Source: Bacteroidia bacterium (lineage in GTDB: Bacteria > Bacteroidota > Bacteroidia > Flavobacteriales > Flavobacteriaceae). Taken from it: a stretch of 64,000 bases of DNA. Within the stretch, counting starts at the first letter, position 1; the number at the start of each line of letters is the position of its first letter. The stretch covers positions 62,001 through 126,000 of the forward strand of contig JAUIEK010000004.1 of assembly GCA_030428865.1 (NCBI GenBank), given 5' to 3'. Below are positions 47,639-56,288 of this stretch, one piece after another. Position numbers and translations under genes: made by a program. The notes under the pieces were generated by a model. The model had not been told where the DNA came from and made no database searches. It saw nothing but the letters and a program-made list of their open reading frames with translations.

Positions 47639-48208
47639 TTATGTCATTTTTTTGATTTCGTTGTGTCTAAAACAATCTGTAGTGTGATCATTAACCATTC
47701 CTACTGCTTGCATAAAAGCATGGCAGATAGTTGACCCGATAAATTTAAATCCTTTTTTCTTTAGCGTTTTACTCATTAAATCCGAAATTTCTGTTTTTGC
47801 AGGAACTTCTTCAAAGGTTTTCCATTTGTTTTGAATCGGTTTTCCGTCCACAAAATTCCATATAAACTTTGAAAAACTTCCATGCTCTTTTTGAATTTCT
47901 AGAAAAGCTTTAGCATTACTTATTACAGAATTTATCTTTAGTTTATTCCTAATAATTCCTGTATCTCTTAGTAATTCATCTATTTTCTGCTGGTTGTATT
48001 TTACTATTTTATTTGCATCAAAATTGTCAAAAACTTTTCTGTAATGTTCTCTTTTTGCTAAAACGGTTATCCAGCTTAGTCCAGCTTGTGCGCCTTCAAG
48101 TATTAGAAATTCAAATAATAATCTATCATCATAAATAGGAACTCCCCATTCTGTATCGTGATATTTTTCTTCAAGTTTATTTTTAGTTGCCCATTTGCAC
48201 TTTTTCAT
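47639..48208 (-). CDS. tag: DNA-3-methyladenine glycosylase I
   Basis: 189 residues from the ATG at 48208, where the standard start KKCKWA begins. Zinc ligands match E. coli Tag: Cys4, His17 (YHDTEWG), His175 and Cys179 (NDHTTDCFRH). The AGLSWITVLAKREHYRKVF segment is typical. It excises 3-methyladenine from alkylated DNA in base-excision repair. It is 28 bases downstream of the CNNM gene on the same strand and converges on hflX with two bases between. Confidence 0.96.
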   Translation of the reverse strand: MKKCKWATKNKLEEKYHDTEWGVPIYDDRLLFEFLILEGAQAGLSWITVLAKREHYRKVFDNFDANKIVKYNQQKIDELLRDTGIIRNKLKINSVISNAKAFLEIQKEHGSFSKFIWNFVDGKPIQNKWKTFEEVPAKTEISDLMSKTLKKKGFKFIGSTICHAFMQAVGMVNDHTTDCFRHNEIKKMT

Positions 48209-48236
48209 TGAGTTTTCTTTTTGTTGAAGGTTATAA

Positions 48237-49319
48237 TTAATCATCAATATTAAAATCATCAATAATTCCTAAGCGTTTGGCTCTTCTTTCCCAACTTTTT
48301 CTAGCTAAAAGTTGTAAATCTTCAACGTTATCGCTTTCATCCATAATTTCGAGTCCTAGTAAAGTTTCAATCATGTCTTCTTGCGTCACTAAGCCACTAA
48401 CAGAACCGTATTCATCAACCACAAGCGCAATGTGTTCTCTTTGGTCAATCAATTGTTCAAATAAATTAGGAATTGGCAAGTTTCTGTTAGTAACCAATAT
48501 AGCTCTCTTAATTTCAGATAAAGGTTTTTTACCATCTCCTTTTACGATGGCTTCCAACAGTTGATTTTTTAAAAAATAGCCTGTTATATTATCCGGGTTT
48601 CCCTCATATACGGGAATTCTAGAAAACCGCAAGTTTGGATTTTCTTCAAAAAATGATTCTATAGATTGTGATTCATCTGCAATTTTTAAGACCGTTCTGG
48701 GAGTCATAATATCTCTTACTTCCACTTCTTTAAAGTTCAGTAAATTTTTAATTACCTTACTTTCAGACTCATGAAAAACACCTTCTTCTTCTGCTATATC
48801 TGTCATTGCAGAGAAATCTTCTCGGCTCAATATAGAATGATGTCCTTTGCCAAAAATCTTTGTAAAAAGTTGGAGCAACCATAAAGCTCCTGTCCATTTA
48901 AAGACAAAAATAAGCACAGATAAAATTCTTGTAGTAATTCCTGCAAGTCTTTTCCAATAAGTAGCCCCAATGGTTTTTGGAATAATTTCAGAAACAACTA
49001 AAATTAAAACGGTCATAATTGCAGATACGAATCCGACAATATTTACTCCTAACACATTAAACTTATAAGGGAGTTGTTCTGCTTGAACACCTACCAAAAT
49101 TGCACCAACCGTATGAGCAACAGTGTTTAATGTTAAAATAGCAATAAGCGGTTTATCTACATCTTTTTTTAATCGTTTTAATGTCCCAGCATAGTGCATT
49201 CCTTCGGATATTTTAACTTTAATGAATGTAGGAGTTACACTCAATAAAACAGCCTCTAAAACAGAGCATAAAAAGGAGAAAAGAATTGAAAAAAGAGCAT
49301 ATAATATAAGAAGTGTCAT
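48237..49319 (-). CDS. CNNM/HlyC-type transporter with DUF21 and CBS domains
   Basis: 360 residues: a DUF21 membrane domain with four hydrophobic segments (about 1-175, including EAVLLSVTPTF, SEIIPKTIGATYWKR) and a CBS pair (about 200-325, VRDIMTPRTVLKIAD, FSRIPVYEGNPDN, LVVDEYGSVSGLVTQEDMIETLLG). The C-terminal CorC/HlyC domain found in the longer hemolysin-type members is missing. Proteins of this family export Mg or Co ions or modulate their channels. The usual promoter is not obvious. Confidence 0.9.
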   Translation of the reverse strand: MTLLILYALFSILFSFLCSVLEAVLLSVTPTFIKVKISEGMHYAGTLKRLKKDVDKPLIAILTLNTVAHTVGAILVGVQAEQLPYKFNVLGVNIVGFVSAIMTVLILVVSEIIPKTIGATYWKRLAGITTRILSVLIFVFKWTGALWLLQLFTKIFGKGHHSILSREDFSAMTDIAEEEGVFHESESKVIKNLLNFKEVEVRDIMTPRTVLKIADESQSIESFFEENPNLRFSRIPVYEGNPDNITGYFLKNQLLEAIVKGDGKKPLSEIKRAILVTNRNLPIPNLFEQLIDQREHIALVVDEYGSVSGLVTQEDMIETLLGLEIMDESDNVEDLQLLARKSWERRAKRLGIIDDFNIDD

Positions 49320-49375
49320 AGTGTAAAAATCTGTTTAAAGATACCAAAAAGAGAACGACAATAGCTTTTGCAGAA

Positions 49376-50221
49376 TTAGATTTTGTGAAAAGTGTAACGA
49401 ACACCCAAACCAAACACTTCTCTAAACTGAACTCTACTAGATGCGTTGCTATCAGAAATAAGATGTAAAGTAATATTCATTGATAAGTGCTCATTTACAT
49501 TAGCAGAAACATTAACTTGATAGTTTACGTCAATGTTTTGAGGATTATCCAGATAATCAGAATATAGGGCTATAATGTTTTCCATTTCTACATTTTTCAT
49601 AATAGGAAATTTTAAATAACCAGAAAGATTAAATCCTAATCCATATGAAGAAGTTTTACCTTCGGGCACACCATACATGCCAGAAAAAGCACTTGATACA
49701 AATGTAAAACGTGATGTAGCTGGAGCGATATTAATTCGGTAATTTTCGTTTTTCCGCCACAAAATACCAGGACCAAAACTCCAATAGGCAGGAGATAAAG
49801 CGGATGATACCAATAGCTTGGGAGTTTTGCTATAATCATAACCTTCGGTGTATTGTGTAATGAAATTGCTGAAAAATGAAAAATACCAATATTTTTTAGT
49901 GTTGTAACCTAGCACAGAATTGTACTCGAAACGATCATCAGTTTTTCGAAAACCTTGCCCGCTTATATGACTAGCTCCATAAGAGGTAATTATTTTGTTA
50001 TCCCATTTCCACTTTTTCTTTCTATAATTAAAATCATAATTAATTATAACACTTCCTGCTATTGTGTTTTCACCACCAGAAGACCAGTTGGAATAGGAAG
50101 ATTGATTGAAAAGGAAAGTGAATTTCCCTACACCCGACCATTTTTTGATAGAGTCCGTTTTTTTCTCTTGCCCCCAAGAAGCAAAACAACAAAGCAAAAA
50201 GATTGGAATTGTTAGTCTCAT
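49376..50221 (-). CDS. DUF3078 outer-membrane beta-barrel protein
   Basis: 281 residues from the ATG at 50221 (a GTG lies two codons upstream) with a signal peptide (1-18, ending ASWGQ). Beta-strand repeats of DUF3078 are seen (FTFLFNQSSYSNWSSGGENTIAGSVIINYDF; WKWDNKIITSYGAS; ISDSNASSRVQFREVFGLGVRYTF). The protein is a predicted outer-membrane barrel of unknown cargo. It has an exact -7 box upstream and is transcribed separately from DUF2480. Confidence 0.85.
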   Translation of the reverse strand: MRLTIPIFLLCCFASWGQEKKTDSIKKWSGVGKFTFLFNQSSYSNWSSGGENTIAGSVIINYDFNYRKKKWKWDNKIITSYGASHISGQGFRKTDDRFEYNSVLGYNTKKYWYFSFFSNFITQYTEGYDYSKTPKLLVSSALSPAYWSFGPGILWRKNENYRINIAPATSRFTFVSSAFSGMYGVPEGKTSSYGLGFNLSGYLKFPIMKNVEMENIIALYSDYLDNPQNIDVNYQVNVSANVNEHLSMNITLHLISDSNASSRVQFREVFGLGVRYTFHKI

Positions 50222-50237
50222 AAGCACTTTCAGCCTG

Positions 50238-50245
50238 CAAAATTA
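50238..50245 (-). promoter_or_regulatory. -7 promoter box of DUF3078 gene
   Basis: Exact minus-strand TAATTTTG, 16 bases before the ATG. Confidence 0.45.
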
Positions 50246-50268
50246 ACATCTTCTGTAGGATAGAAAAA

Positions 50269-50778
50269 CTATTTTGACTTTTTATATAGAGGAACTGTAG
50301 AGCAAGCTTCTCCATACATTAATGTTTTGGCTATGGGTTGTAATTGTTGAATAAGAAACGAGTAGGCAGAAGGTGGAATTGGTTTGTTAGTGCAACCTTT
50401 AATAATAACAGGTTTGTCTTTATATGATTCTATATCTAGTTTTTCAATTAAATCTTGATATATAATTGTTTCTAGAAGTTCTAAATTGCCAACAGCAATT
50501 TTTTTTGCAAACGGCGCAAGTTTAGATGAAATTAATAAATAAGCCCATGAAGGAATAATAGCATCTTCAGTGCAAGTTAGTGCAACATATGCATCTTTAT
50601 AATTAGACCAATTATGGTTTTCAACAGAGTTTCTAAAATCTTTTTCTTTAAGGATAATTCCTTCAAACAGCCAATCTTTAATATCAAAAAGAATTCTTTT
50701 TTCTACAGGATATAGATCTTCTAAATCAATCGTTACAATTGAACTGTTAGCAACTCTATTTATAATTTCATTAGCCAT
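50269..50778 (-). CDS. DUF2480 protein
   Basis: 169 residues matching DUF2480, a cytoplasmic family confined largely to Bacteroidota (IVTIDLEDLYPVEKRILFDIKDWLFEG; CTEDAIIPSWAYLLISSKL; GCTNKPIPPSAYSFLIQQL). Two conserved-looking Cys-containing segments (TCTEDAIIP, KGCTNKPIP) occur. Its function is unknown. Its steady association with SufE and SufT-like genes in this operon suggests Fe-S assembly or repair. Confidence 0.88.
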   Translation of the reverse strand: MANEIINRVANSSIVTIDLEDLYPVEKRILFDIKDWLFEGIILKEKDFRNSVENHNWSNYKDAYVALTCTEDAIIPSWAYLLISSKLAPFAKKIAVGNLELLETIIYQDLIEKLDIESYKDKPVIIKGCTNKPIPPSAYSFLIQQLQPIAKTLMYGEACSTVPLYKKSK

Positions 50779-50806
50779 AGAAAACTGTTTTTGAAGCTTT
50801 TATTTA

Positions 50807-51127
50807 TTACAATAAACCTAGTTCTAATTTAGCTTCTTCACTCATCATATCTTGTGTCCATGTAGGATCAAAAGTGATTTCAACCTCACAGTTATTAATT
50901 TCCTTTAGAGATTTCACTTTTTCTTCTACCTCAACAGGTAGTGTTTCTGCCACAGGACAATTAGGAGATGTTAGTGTCATTAATATTTTAGCGTCATTAT
51001 TTTCATTTACAAAAACATCATAAATCAAACCCAGCTCGTAGATGTCAACTGGAATTTCTGGGTCAAAAATAGTTTTTAACACTCTTACGATTTTATCTCC
51101 TATTTCTTGTACGGCTTCTTCTGTCAT
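50807..51127 (-). CDS. DUF59/SufT-like metal-sulfur cluster assembly factor
   Basis: 106 residues of the DUF59/MIP18 fold (TIFDPEIPVDIYELGLIYDV; TLTSPNCPVAETLPVEVEEKV; VEITFDPTWTQDMMS). The Cys in PNCPV is the conserved one. The family (SufT, PaaD, human CIA2B) helps insert Fe-S clusters into target proteins. It sits 21 bases after sufE and 28 before DUF2480, so the three are read together. The SufBCDS core genes are not in the window. Confidence 0.9.
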   Translation of the reverse strand: MTEEAVQEIGDKIVRVLKTIFDPEIPVDIYELGLIYDVFVNENNDAKILMTLTSPNCPVAETLPVEVEEKVKSLKEINNCEVEITFDPTWTQDMMSEEAKLELGLL

Positions 51128-51148
51128 ATCAATTTTTGTTTATGTAAA

Positions 51149-51568
51149 TTAAGCTTTTGCTTGTTGTGCCAAAGCGTACATTTTTATTTGTTTTAGCATA
51201 GATACTAAACCATTGGCACGAGTAGGGGATAAATGTTCCTTTAGTCCAATCTCATCAATAAAATGAGTGTTAGCTTGCAGAATATCTTCTGGTTTTTGAT
51301 GATTAAATACCCGTAGCAATAATGCAACAATTCCTTTAGTCAAAATAGCATCACTGTCAGCGGTAAATCCAATTTTTTCTCCAGATAAATCAGCATGTAA
51401 CCAAACTTTAGATTGACATCCTTTAATTAAGTTTTCATCCAACTTGTATTTGGCATCAATTAAAGGCAGTGATTTTCCTAATTCTATAATGTACTCATAA
51501 CGTTCCATCCAATCGTCAAACATGTCAAACTCCGCTACAATTTCTTCTTGTATTTCGTTAATTGTCAT
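51149..51568 (-). CDS. sufE: SufE-type cysteine desulfuration protein
   Basis: 139 residues. SufE fold with the active Cys51 in LIKGCQSKVWL and the usual motif YEYIIELGKSLP. It takes persulfide sulfur from the SufS desulfurase and passes it to the SufB scaffold for Fe-S assembly. It leads the run sufE, SufT-like, DUF2480, DUF3078. A divergent promoter for the PfkB gene lies just upstream. Confidence 0.94.
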   Translation of the reverse strand: MTINEIQEEIVAEFDMFDDWMERYEYIIELGKSLPLIDAKYKLDENLIKGCQSKVWLHADLSGEKIGFTADSDAILTKGIVALLLRVFNHQKPEDILQANTHFIDEIGLKEHLSPTRANGLVSMLKQIKMYALAQQAKA

Positions 51569-51578
51569 TTTTAAAACT

Positions 51579-51586
51579 TATTTTTG
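51579..51586 (+). promoter_or_regulatory. -7 promoter box of PfkB gene
   Basis: Exact TATTTTTG, 54 bases before the ATG at 51641. The longer frame from 51584 would begin inside the box. Confidence 0.45.
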
Positions 51587-51640
51587 CCCTTTTTAAAGGG
51601 TAAGAATATTGCCCACAAAATTACGTTAAAAAAACAGAAT

Positions 51641-52567
51641 ATGAGCAAACTGTTGGCTGTTGGAACTGTCGCTTTTGATGCTATTGAAACTCCGTTTGGA
51701 AAAACAGACAAAATACTAGGCGGATCTGGAACATTTGTAGGATTGGCGGCATCTTATTTTGGTGTAGATGTGGGAATTGTGTCGGTGGTTGGTGGTGATT
51801 TTCCATCAGAGTATATAAAAATGTTAAACAGCAGAGGTGTCAATACAGATGGTGTAGAGGTTGTAAAAGAAGGAAAAACATTCTTTTGGAGTGGTCGTTA
51901 TCACAACGATATGAATTCAAGAGATACATTGGTTACTGAATTAAACGTACTGGCAGATTTTACTCCTGTAGTTCCTGAAGCATATAAAGATGCAAGTATT
52001 GTAATGTTAGGAAATTTACACCCACTAACTCAGTTATCAGTCTTAGATCAGATGGATAGAAAACCAAAATTGACTATTTTAGACACAATGAATTTTTGGA
52101 TGGACTCTGCTTTAGAAGATTTATATACTGTTCTAAAAAGAGTTGATGTAGTTGCCATTAATGATGAAGAAGCCCGTCAGTTAAGTGGTGAATACTCATT
52201 AGTAAATGCCGCTAAGAAAATTCATGAAATGGGACCTGAATATGTTGTAATTAAAAAAGGAGAACATGGAGCTTTGTTATTTAACAAAGGAAAAATGTTT
52301 TTTGCACCAGCGCTTCCATTAGCAGAAGTGTTTGATCCTACAGGAGCTGGAGATACGTTTGCAGGAGGATTTTCTGGTTATTTAGCAAAAACGGAAGATA
52401 TTTCTTTTCAGAATTTGAAAAATGCAATCATTTACGGATCGAATTTAGCTTCTTTCTGTGTAGAAAAGTTTGGCACACAACGTATGGAGAACTTGCAACC
52501 AGAAGAAGTTCAGCGGCGATTAGAAGCTTTTAAGGAGTTAACGCAATTTGATATCCAACTGAACTAG
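51641..52567 (+). CDS. PfkB-family carbohydrate kinase
   Basis: 308 residues from the ATG at 51641; the 19 additional upstream codons are not typical and begin within a -7 box. The ribokinase fold has GGSGTFVGLAASYFG near the N-terminus and the catalytic DPTGAGDTFAGGF near residue 235, containing the anion hole and base Asp. It phosphorylates a sugar or nucleoside; the specific substrate is not clear. The gene is followed 9 bases later by an acyltransferase, then by the PurF-like gene. Confidence 0.9.
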   Translation: MSKLLAVGTVAFDAIETPFGKTDKILGGSGTFVGLAASYFGVDVGIVSVVGGDFPSEYIKMLNSRGVNTDGVEVVKEGKTFFWSGRYHNDMNSRDTLVTELNVLADFTPVVPEAYKDASIVMLGNLHPLTQLSVLDQMDRKPKLTILDTMNFWMDSALEDLYTVLKRVDVVAINDEEARQLSGEYSLVNAAKKIHEMGPEYVVIKKGEHGALLFNKGKMFFAPALPLAEVFDPTGAGDTFAGGFSGYLAKTEDISFQNLKNAIIYGSNLASFCVEKFGTQRMENLQPEEVQRRLEAFKELTQFDIQLN

Positions 52568-52576
52568 TAAAAGTTA

Positions 52577-53707
52577 ATGATTAAGCTAAGCAATCAAAAG
52601 GTTTATTTTCCAAATCTTAACGGATTGCGATTCATAGCGGCTTTTTTAGTCATAATTAATCATGCTGAGCAGCTCAAAATTTTTTACCGAATAAATATAG
52701 ACCCTATTTCTCAGTTTGCAAAAATTGTTGGTAAACTGGGTGTTATGCTCTTTTTTGTTTTAAGTGGTTTTTTGATCACATATTTATTGTTATCAGAAGA
52801 GCGTTCTTTTGGAGTCATTCACACAAGAAAATTTTATGCAAGAAGATTTCTTCGAATCGTACCTCTTTATGGGCTTTTTGTTTTTGTAGTATTCTTTATT
52901 GTACAACACTTCTCGTTTTGGGATATTCCAAATATGAAAGATCCAATAGATGATAATTTTTATACTACTTTAGTATTACATATTTTCTTCTTACCTAATT
53001 TAGTTACGGCTATCTACGGATTTTTACCATATATCGCTCAAGCTTGGTCAATTGGAACAGAAGAGCAATCGTATTTGTTGTGGCCATTATTATTGAGGAA
53101 ATTCAAAAAAAATAGATTAAGGTTAATGGTAGGAATTATAGTGAGTTATATTATGGTTAGAGTATTTCTTTGGTTGCCTTTTATTGAACTTCCATATGAA
53201 CGAATAATTTCACTATTCTTATCTCATTTTAATATTAATTCTATAGCAGTTGGAGGCTTCTTTGCAATATTACTTTTTCAAAAACACAAGCTATTAGATT
53301 TAATAGTAAATCAAACAGTATTTTATGTGGTTTCATCAGTAACAACGGGTTTAATTGCGATAGGGTTTATAATCCCATATTTTCATTATTTAGGATATTC
53401 TATTCTATTCGGAATTATCATTTTGAACTTGGCCGCAAATCCTAAATTGAAAAATGTACTAGAATGGTCCGTTTTGAACTATCTAGGGCGAATTTCTTAC
53501 GGAATATACATGTATCATTTTATTATTTTAATTCTTGTTTTAAAACTAGCTGCTGCATATAACATAAAATCAGATTTAATTATATACCCTCTTATTTTAT
53601 TAGGAACGATAGTAATATCATCACTTTCGTATCATTATTTTGAGGCAGTATTTTTAAAATTAAAAACAAAATTTACTCTTATAAAAAGTGGAGGAAGTAA
53701 ATTTTAA
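52577..53707 (+). CDS. Acyltransferase 3 family membrane protein
   Basis: 376 residues with about ten transmembrane segments and the acyltransferase_3 (OafA/NodX) N-terminal signature FPNLNGLRFIAAFLVIINHAEQ (active His near residue 29), followed by GVMLFFVLSGFLITYLL and RRFLRIVPLY. It transfers an acetyl or other acyl group onto a surface glycan or lipid across the membrane. It sits between the PfkB kinase and PurF-like genes, which are otherwise commonly close in flavobacteria; it may be an insertion there. Base composition looks like that of the neighbours. Confidence 0.88.
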   Translation: MIKLSNQKVYFPNLNGLRFIAAFLVIINHAEQLKIFYRINIDPISQFAKIVGKLGVMLFFVLSGFLITYLLLSEERSFGVIHTRKFYARRFLRIVPLYGLFVFVVFFIVQHFSFWDIPNMKDPIDDNFYTTLVLHIFFLPNLVTAIYGFLPYIAQAWSIGTEEQSYLLWPLLLRKFKKNRLRLMVGIIVSYIMVRVFLWLPFIELPYERIISLFLSHFNINSIAVGGFFAILLFQKHKLLDLIVNQTVFYVVSSVTTGLIAIGFIIPYFHYLGYSILFGIIILNLAANPKLKNVLEWSVLNYLGRISYGIYMYHFIILILVLKLAAAYNIKSDLIIYPLILLGTIVISSLSYHYFEAVFLKLKTKFTLIKSGGSKF

Positions 53708-53760
53708 TGTTGTTAGTATATTGATAAATAGTATAAATTAGTAGATAATTAAACAGTACG

Positions 53761-55659
53761 ATGAGTGACGCTATTAAGCATGAGTGTGGAATTGCACTAG
53801 TTAGATTAAAAAAACCGTTACAATTTTATAAAGACAAATATGGTTCTGCCTTTTACGGTCTTAATAAAATGTATTTGTTGATGGAAAAGCAGCATAATAG
53901 AGGGCAAGATGGCGCTGGATTAGCAAGTATAAAATTTAATGCCAAGCCAGGTCAGAGATATATTAGTAGGGTGCGATCAAACAAATCACAGCCTATTCAG
54001 CATGTTTTCAAAAAAATTAATGAGCGATTGAATGGTGTTTTTGAAAAAAATCCAGATAAAATTGACGATGTTTCTTGGCAAGAAGAGAATATGCCATACA
54101 TAGGGAATCTCTTTTTAGGGCATGTTCGTTATGGTACTTTTGGTGAAAATAGTATGGAAAGCGTTCATCCATTTTTACGTCAAAGTAACTGGAAACATCA
54201 AAATCTAATTGTAGCAGGTAACTTTAATATGACCAATGCAATGGAGCTTTTAGAGGAACTTATCGAACTAGGTCAGCACCCAAAGGAATTCACAGATACC
54301 GTTACGGTAATGGAAAAAATAGGCCATTTTTTAGAACAAGAAGTAGCTGATTTATATCTAAAAGCAAAGGAAAAAGGATTATCAAAATTAAATGCTTCAC
54401 CTTTTATTGAAGAAAATTTAGACATCCAGAGAATTTTACAACGGTCTTCTAAAAATTGGGATGGAGGTTACGCAATGGCAGGTTTGATGGGGCATGGAGA
54501 TGCTTTCGTGTTAAGAGATCCGAGCGGAATTAGACCTACATTTTATTACCAAGATGATGAAGTAGTGGTAGTAGCTTCTGAACGCCCAGTTATTCAAACA
54601 GTTTTTAATGTTCAATTAGAAGAGATAAAAGAATTAGATAGAGGACATGCACTCATTATTAAAAAAGATGGTAAAACAACCGTAGATCAAATATTAGAGC
54701 AAAGAGAAAAAAAATCATGTTCGTTTGAACGAATTTATTTTTCTAGAGGAAGTGATGCTTCTATATATGAAGAGCGTAAAACACTAGGTAAACTAGTTTT
54801 TCCGCAAATATTAGAATCAATAAATAATGATATTACTAATACTGTTTTTTCATTTATTCCTAATACAGCAGAAACATCATTTTACGGAATGACAGAAGCA
54901 GCTGAAGATGTGTTAAATGATCAAAAAACAGCTAAAATTTTATCAGGTCAAAGAACATTGAGTGCAGATAAAGTAACAGAGATTTTATCTGAACGTCCTC
55001 GGTTTGAAAAGATTGCTATTAAAGATGCTAAACTAAGAACATTCATTACGGACGATACTAGTAGAGATGATTTAGTTGCTCATGTGTATGATGTTACTTA
55101 TGGTGTTGTAAAACCAACAGATAACCTAGTTATAATAGACGATAGTATTGTTCGAGGAACAACATTAAAAAAGAGTATTATCAAAATACTTGATAGGTTA
55201 CATCCTAAGAAAATAATTATTGTTTCTTCCGCACCACAAATTCGATATCCAGATTGTTATGGAATTGATATGGCTAGAATAGGTGATTTTATTGCTTTTA
55301 AAGCAGCGCTGGAATTGTTAAAAGAAACAAACCAGTATCATATTGTTGATGAAGTTTATCAAAACTGTAAAAGTCAACTAAAGGAAGAAAATTCAGATAC
55401 TATAAATTATGTAAAAGCAATTTATGCTCCTTTTACAGATGATGAAATTTCTGCTAAAATTGCTCAAATGTTAAAAACAGAAGAAATTAATGCGGAAGTA
55501 GAAGTTATTTATCAAACGGTAGAAAATTTACACAAAGCTTGCCCAGAAAATAAAGGAGATTGGTATTTTACAGGAGATTACCCAACAGAAGGAGGAAATA
55601 GAGTTGTAAACAGAGCGTTTATAAATTTCTATGAAGGAAACGATAAAAGAGCTTATTAA
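53761..55659 (+). CDS. Enlarged PurF-like amidophosphoribosyltransferase
   Basis: 632 residues, well over the 470-510 of standard PurF. The N-terminal glutaminase has Cys9 in KHECGIALV, NRGQDGAGLA, FLGHVRYGTFGE and GNFNMTNA. The PRPP-binding loop VIIDDSIVRGTTL is at 457-469. Extra sequence is spread through the glutaminase half (about 60-105 and 170-225) and forms a C-terminal extension of about 100 residues. The fold and catalytic residues support PRPP amidotransferase activity. Whether this paralogue serves purine synthesis or another amination is open. A standard PurF may be encoded elsewhere. Confidence 0.88.
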   Translation: MSDAIKHECGIALVRLKKPLQFYKDKYGSAFYGLNKMYLLMEKQHNRGQDGAGLASIKFNAKPGQRYISRVRSNKSQPIQHVFKKINERLNGVFEKNPDKIDDVSWQEENMPYIGNLFLGHVRYGTFGENSMESVHPFLRQSNWKHQNLIVAGNFNMTNAMELLEELIELGQHPKEFTDTVTVMEKIGHFLEQEVADLYLKAKEKGLSKLNASPFIEENLDIQRILQRSSKNWDGGYAMAGLMGHGDAFVLRDPSGIRPTFYYQDDEVVVVASERPVIQTVFNVQLEEIKELDRGHALIIKKDGKTTVDQILEQREKKSCSFERIYFSRGSDASIYEERKTLGKLVFPQILESINNDITNTVFSFIPNTAETSFYGMTEAAEDVLNDQKTAKILSGQRTLSADKVTEILSERPRFEKIAIKDAKLRTFITDDTSRDDLVAHVYDVTYGVVKPTDNLVIIDDSIVRGTTLKKSIIKILDRLHPKKIIIVSSAPQIRYPDCYGIDMARIGDFIAFKAALELLKETNQYHIVDEVYQNCKSQLKEENSDTINYVKAIYAPFTDDEISAKIAQMLKTEEINAEVEVIYQTVENLHKACPENKGDWYFTGDYPTEGGNRVVNRAFINFYEGNDKRAY

Positions 55660-55721
55660 TCATAACTATTTTGAATCTTTAATTTTTTTTAAAATAAAAT
55701 ATAAAAAAAACGTAAATCATT

Positions 55722-56285
55722 ATGACATCAACTATAATCATTTTAGCAGTAATTGTTCTTATTATTATATTACTTATATCGTTATATAACCGATTAGTAA
55801 AACTCCGAAATAGCAGAGAGAATGCCTTTGCAGATATCGATGTGCAGTTAAAACAACGCCATGATTTAATCCCGCAGTTAGTAGAAACTGTGAAAGGATA
55901 CATGAATCATGAAGATAAAGTATTAACAAATGTTACAGCAGCTAGATCTGGAGCGTTAAAAGCATCCACTATAGATGAAAAAATTGAAGCAGAGAATATG
56001 CTCTCTTCTGCCTTAGGAGGTTTGAATATCGCGGTAGAAGCTTATCCAGATTTAAAAGCAAATGAGAATTTTATGCAATTACAAGAAGAAATTTCGGATG
56101 TAGAAAACAAGCTATCTGCTGTAAGAAGATTCTTTAATTCGGCAACGAAAGAATACAACAATGCTGTAGAAACATTTCCTTCTAATATTATTGCAGGGAT
56201 GTTTTCATTTAAAAAAGAATCAATGTTTGATTTGGGTGTTGCTCAAAGAGAAGCACTTGATGAAGCTCCAAAGATTAGCTTTTAA
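55722..56285 (+). CDS. LemA family protein
   Basis: 187 residues: one N-terminal membrane helix (about 4-20) and the LemA helical domain (LYNRLVKLRNSRENAFADIDVQLKQRHDLIPQLVETVKGYM; VEAYPDLKANENFMQLQEEIS; RRFFNSATKEYNNAVETFP). LemA proteins accompany an M48 peptidase in many bacteria; here the HtpX-like gene follows three bases after the stop. A membrane-quality-control or envelope-stress role is inferred from that pairing. Confidence 0.93.
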   Translation: MTSTIIILAVIVLIIILLISLYNRLVKLRNSRENAFADIDVQLKQRHDLIPQLVETVKGYMNHEDKVLTNVTAARSGALKASTIDEKIEAENMLSSALGGLNIAVEAYPDLKANENFMQLQEEISDVENKLSAVRRFFNSATKEYNNAVETFPSNIIAGMFSFKKESMFDLGVAQREALDEAPKISF

Positions 56286-56288
56286 TTA

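Noticed and set aside
51587..51600. CCCTTTTTAAAGGG hairpin as a terminator
   Set aside because: The loop would be only two bases, no T-tract follows, and it lies just after the PfkB -7 box in a divergent promoter region.
53708..53760. Promoter for the PurF-like gene
   Set aside because: TATAAATTAG-like AT-rich bases are present but none fits TAnnTTTG with a spaced TTG.
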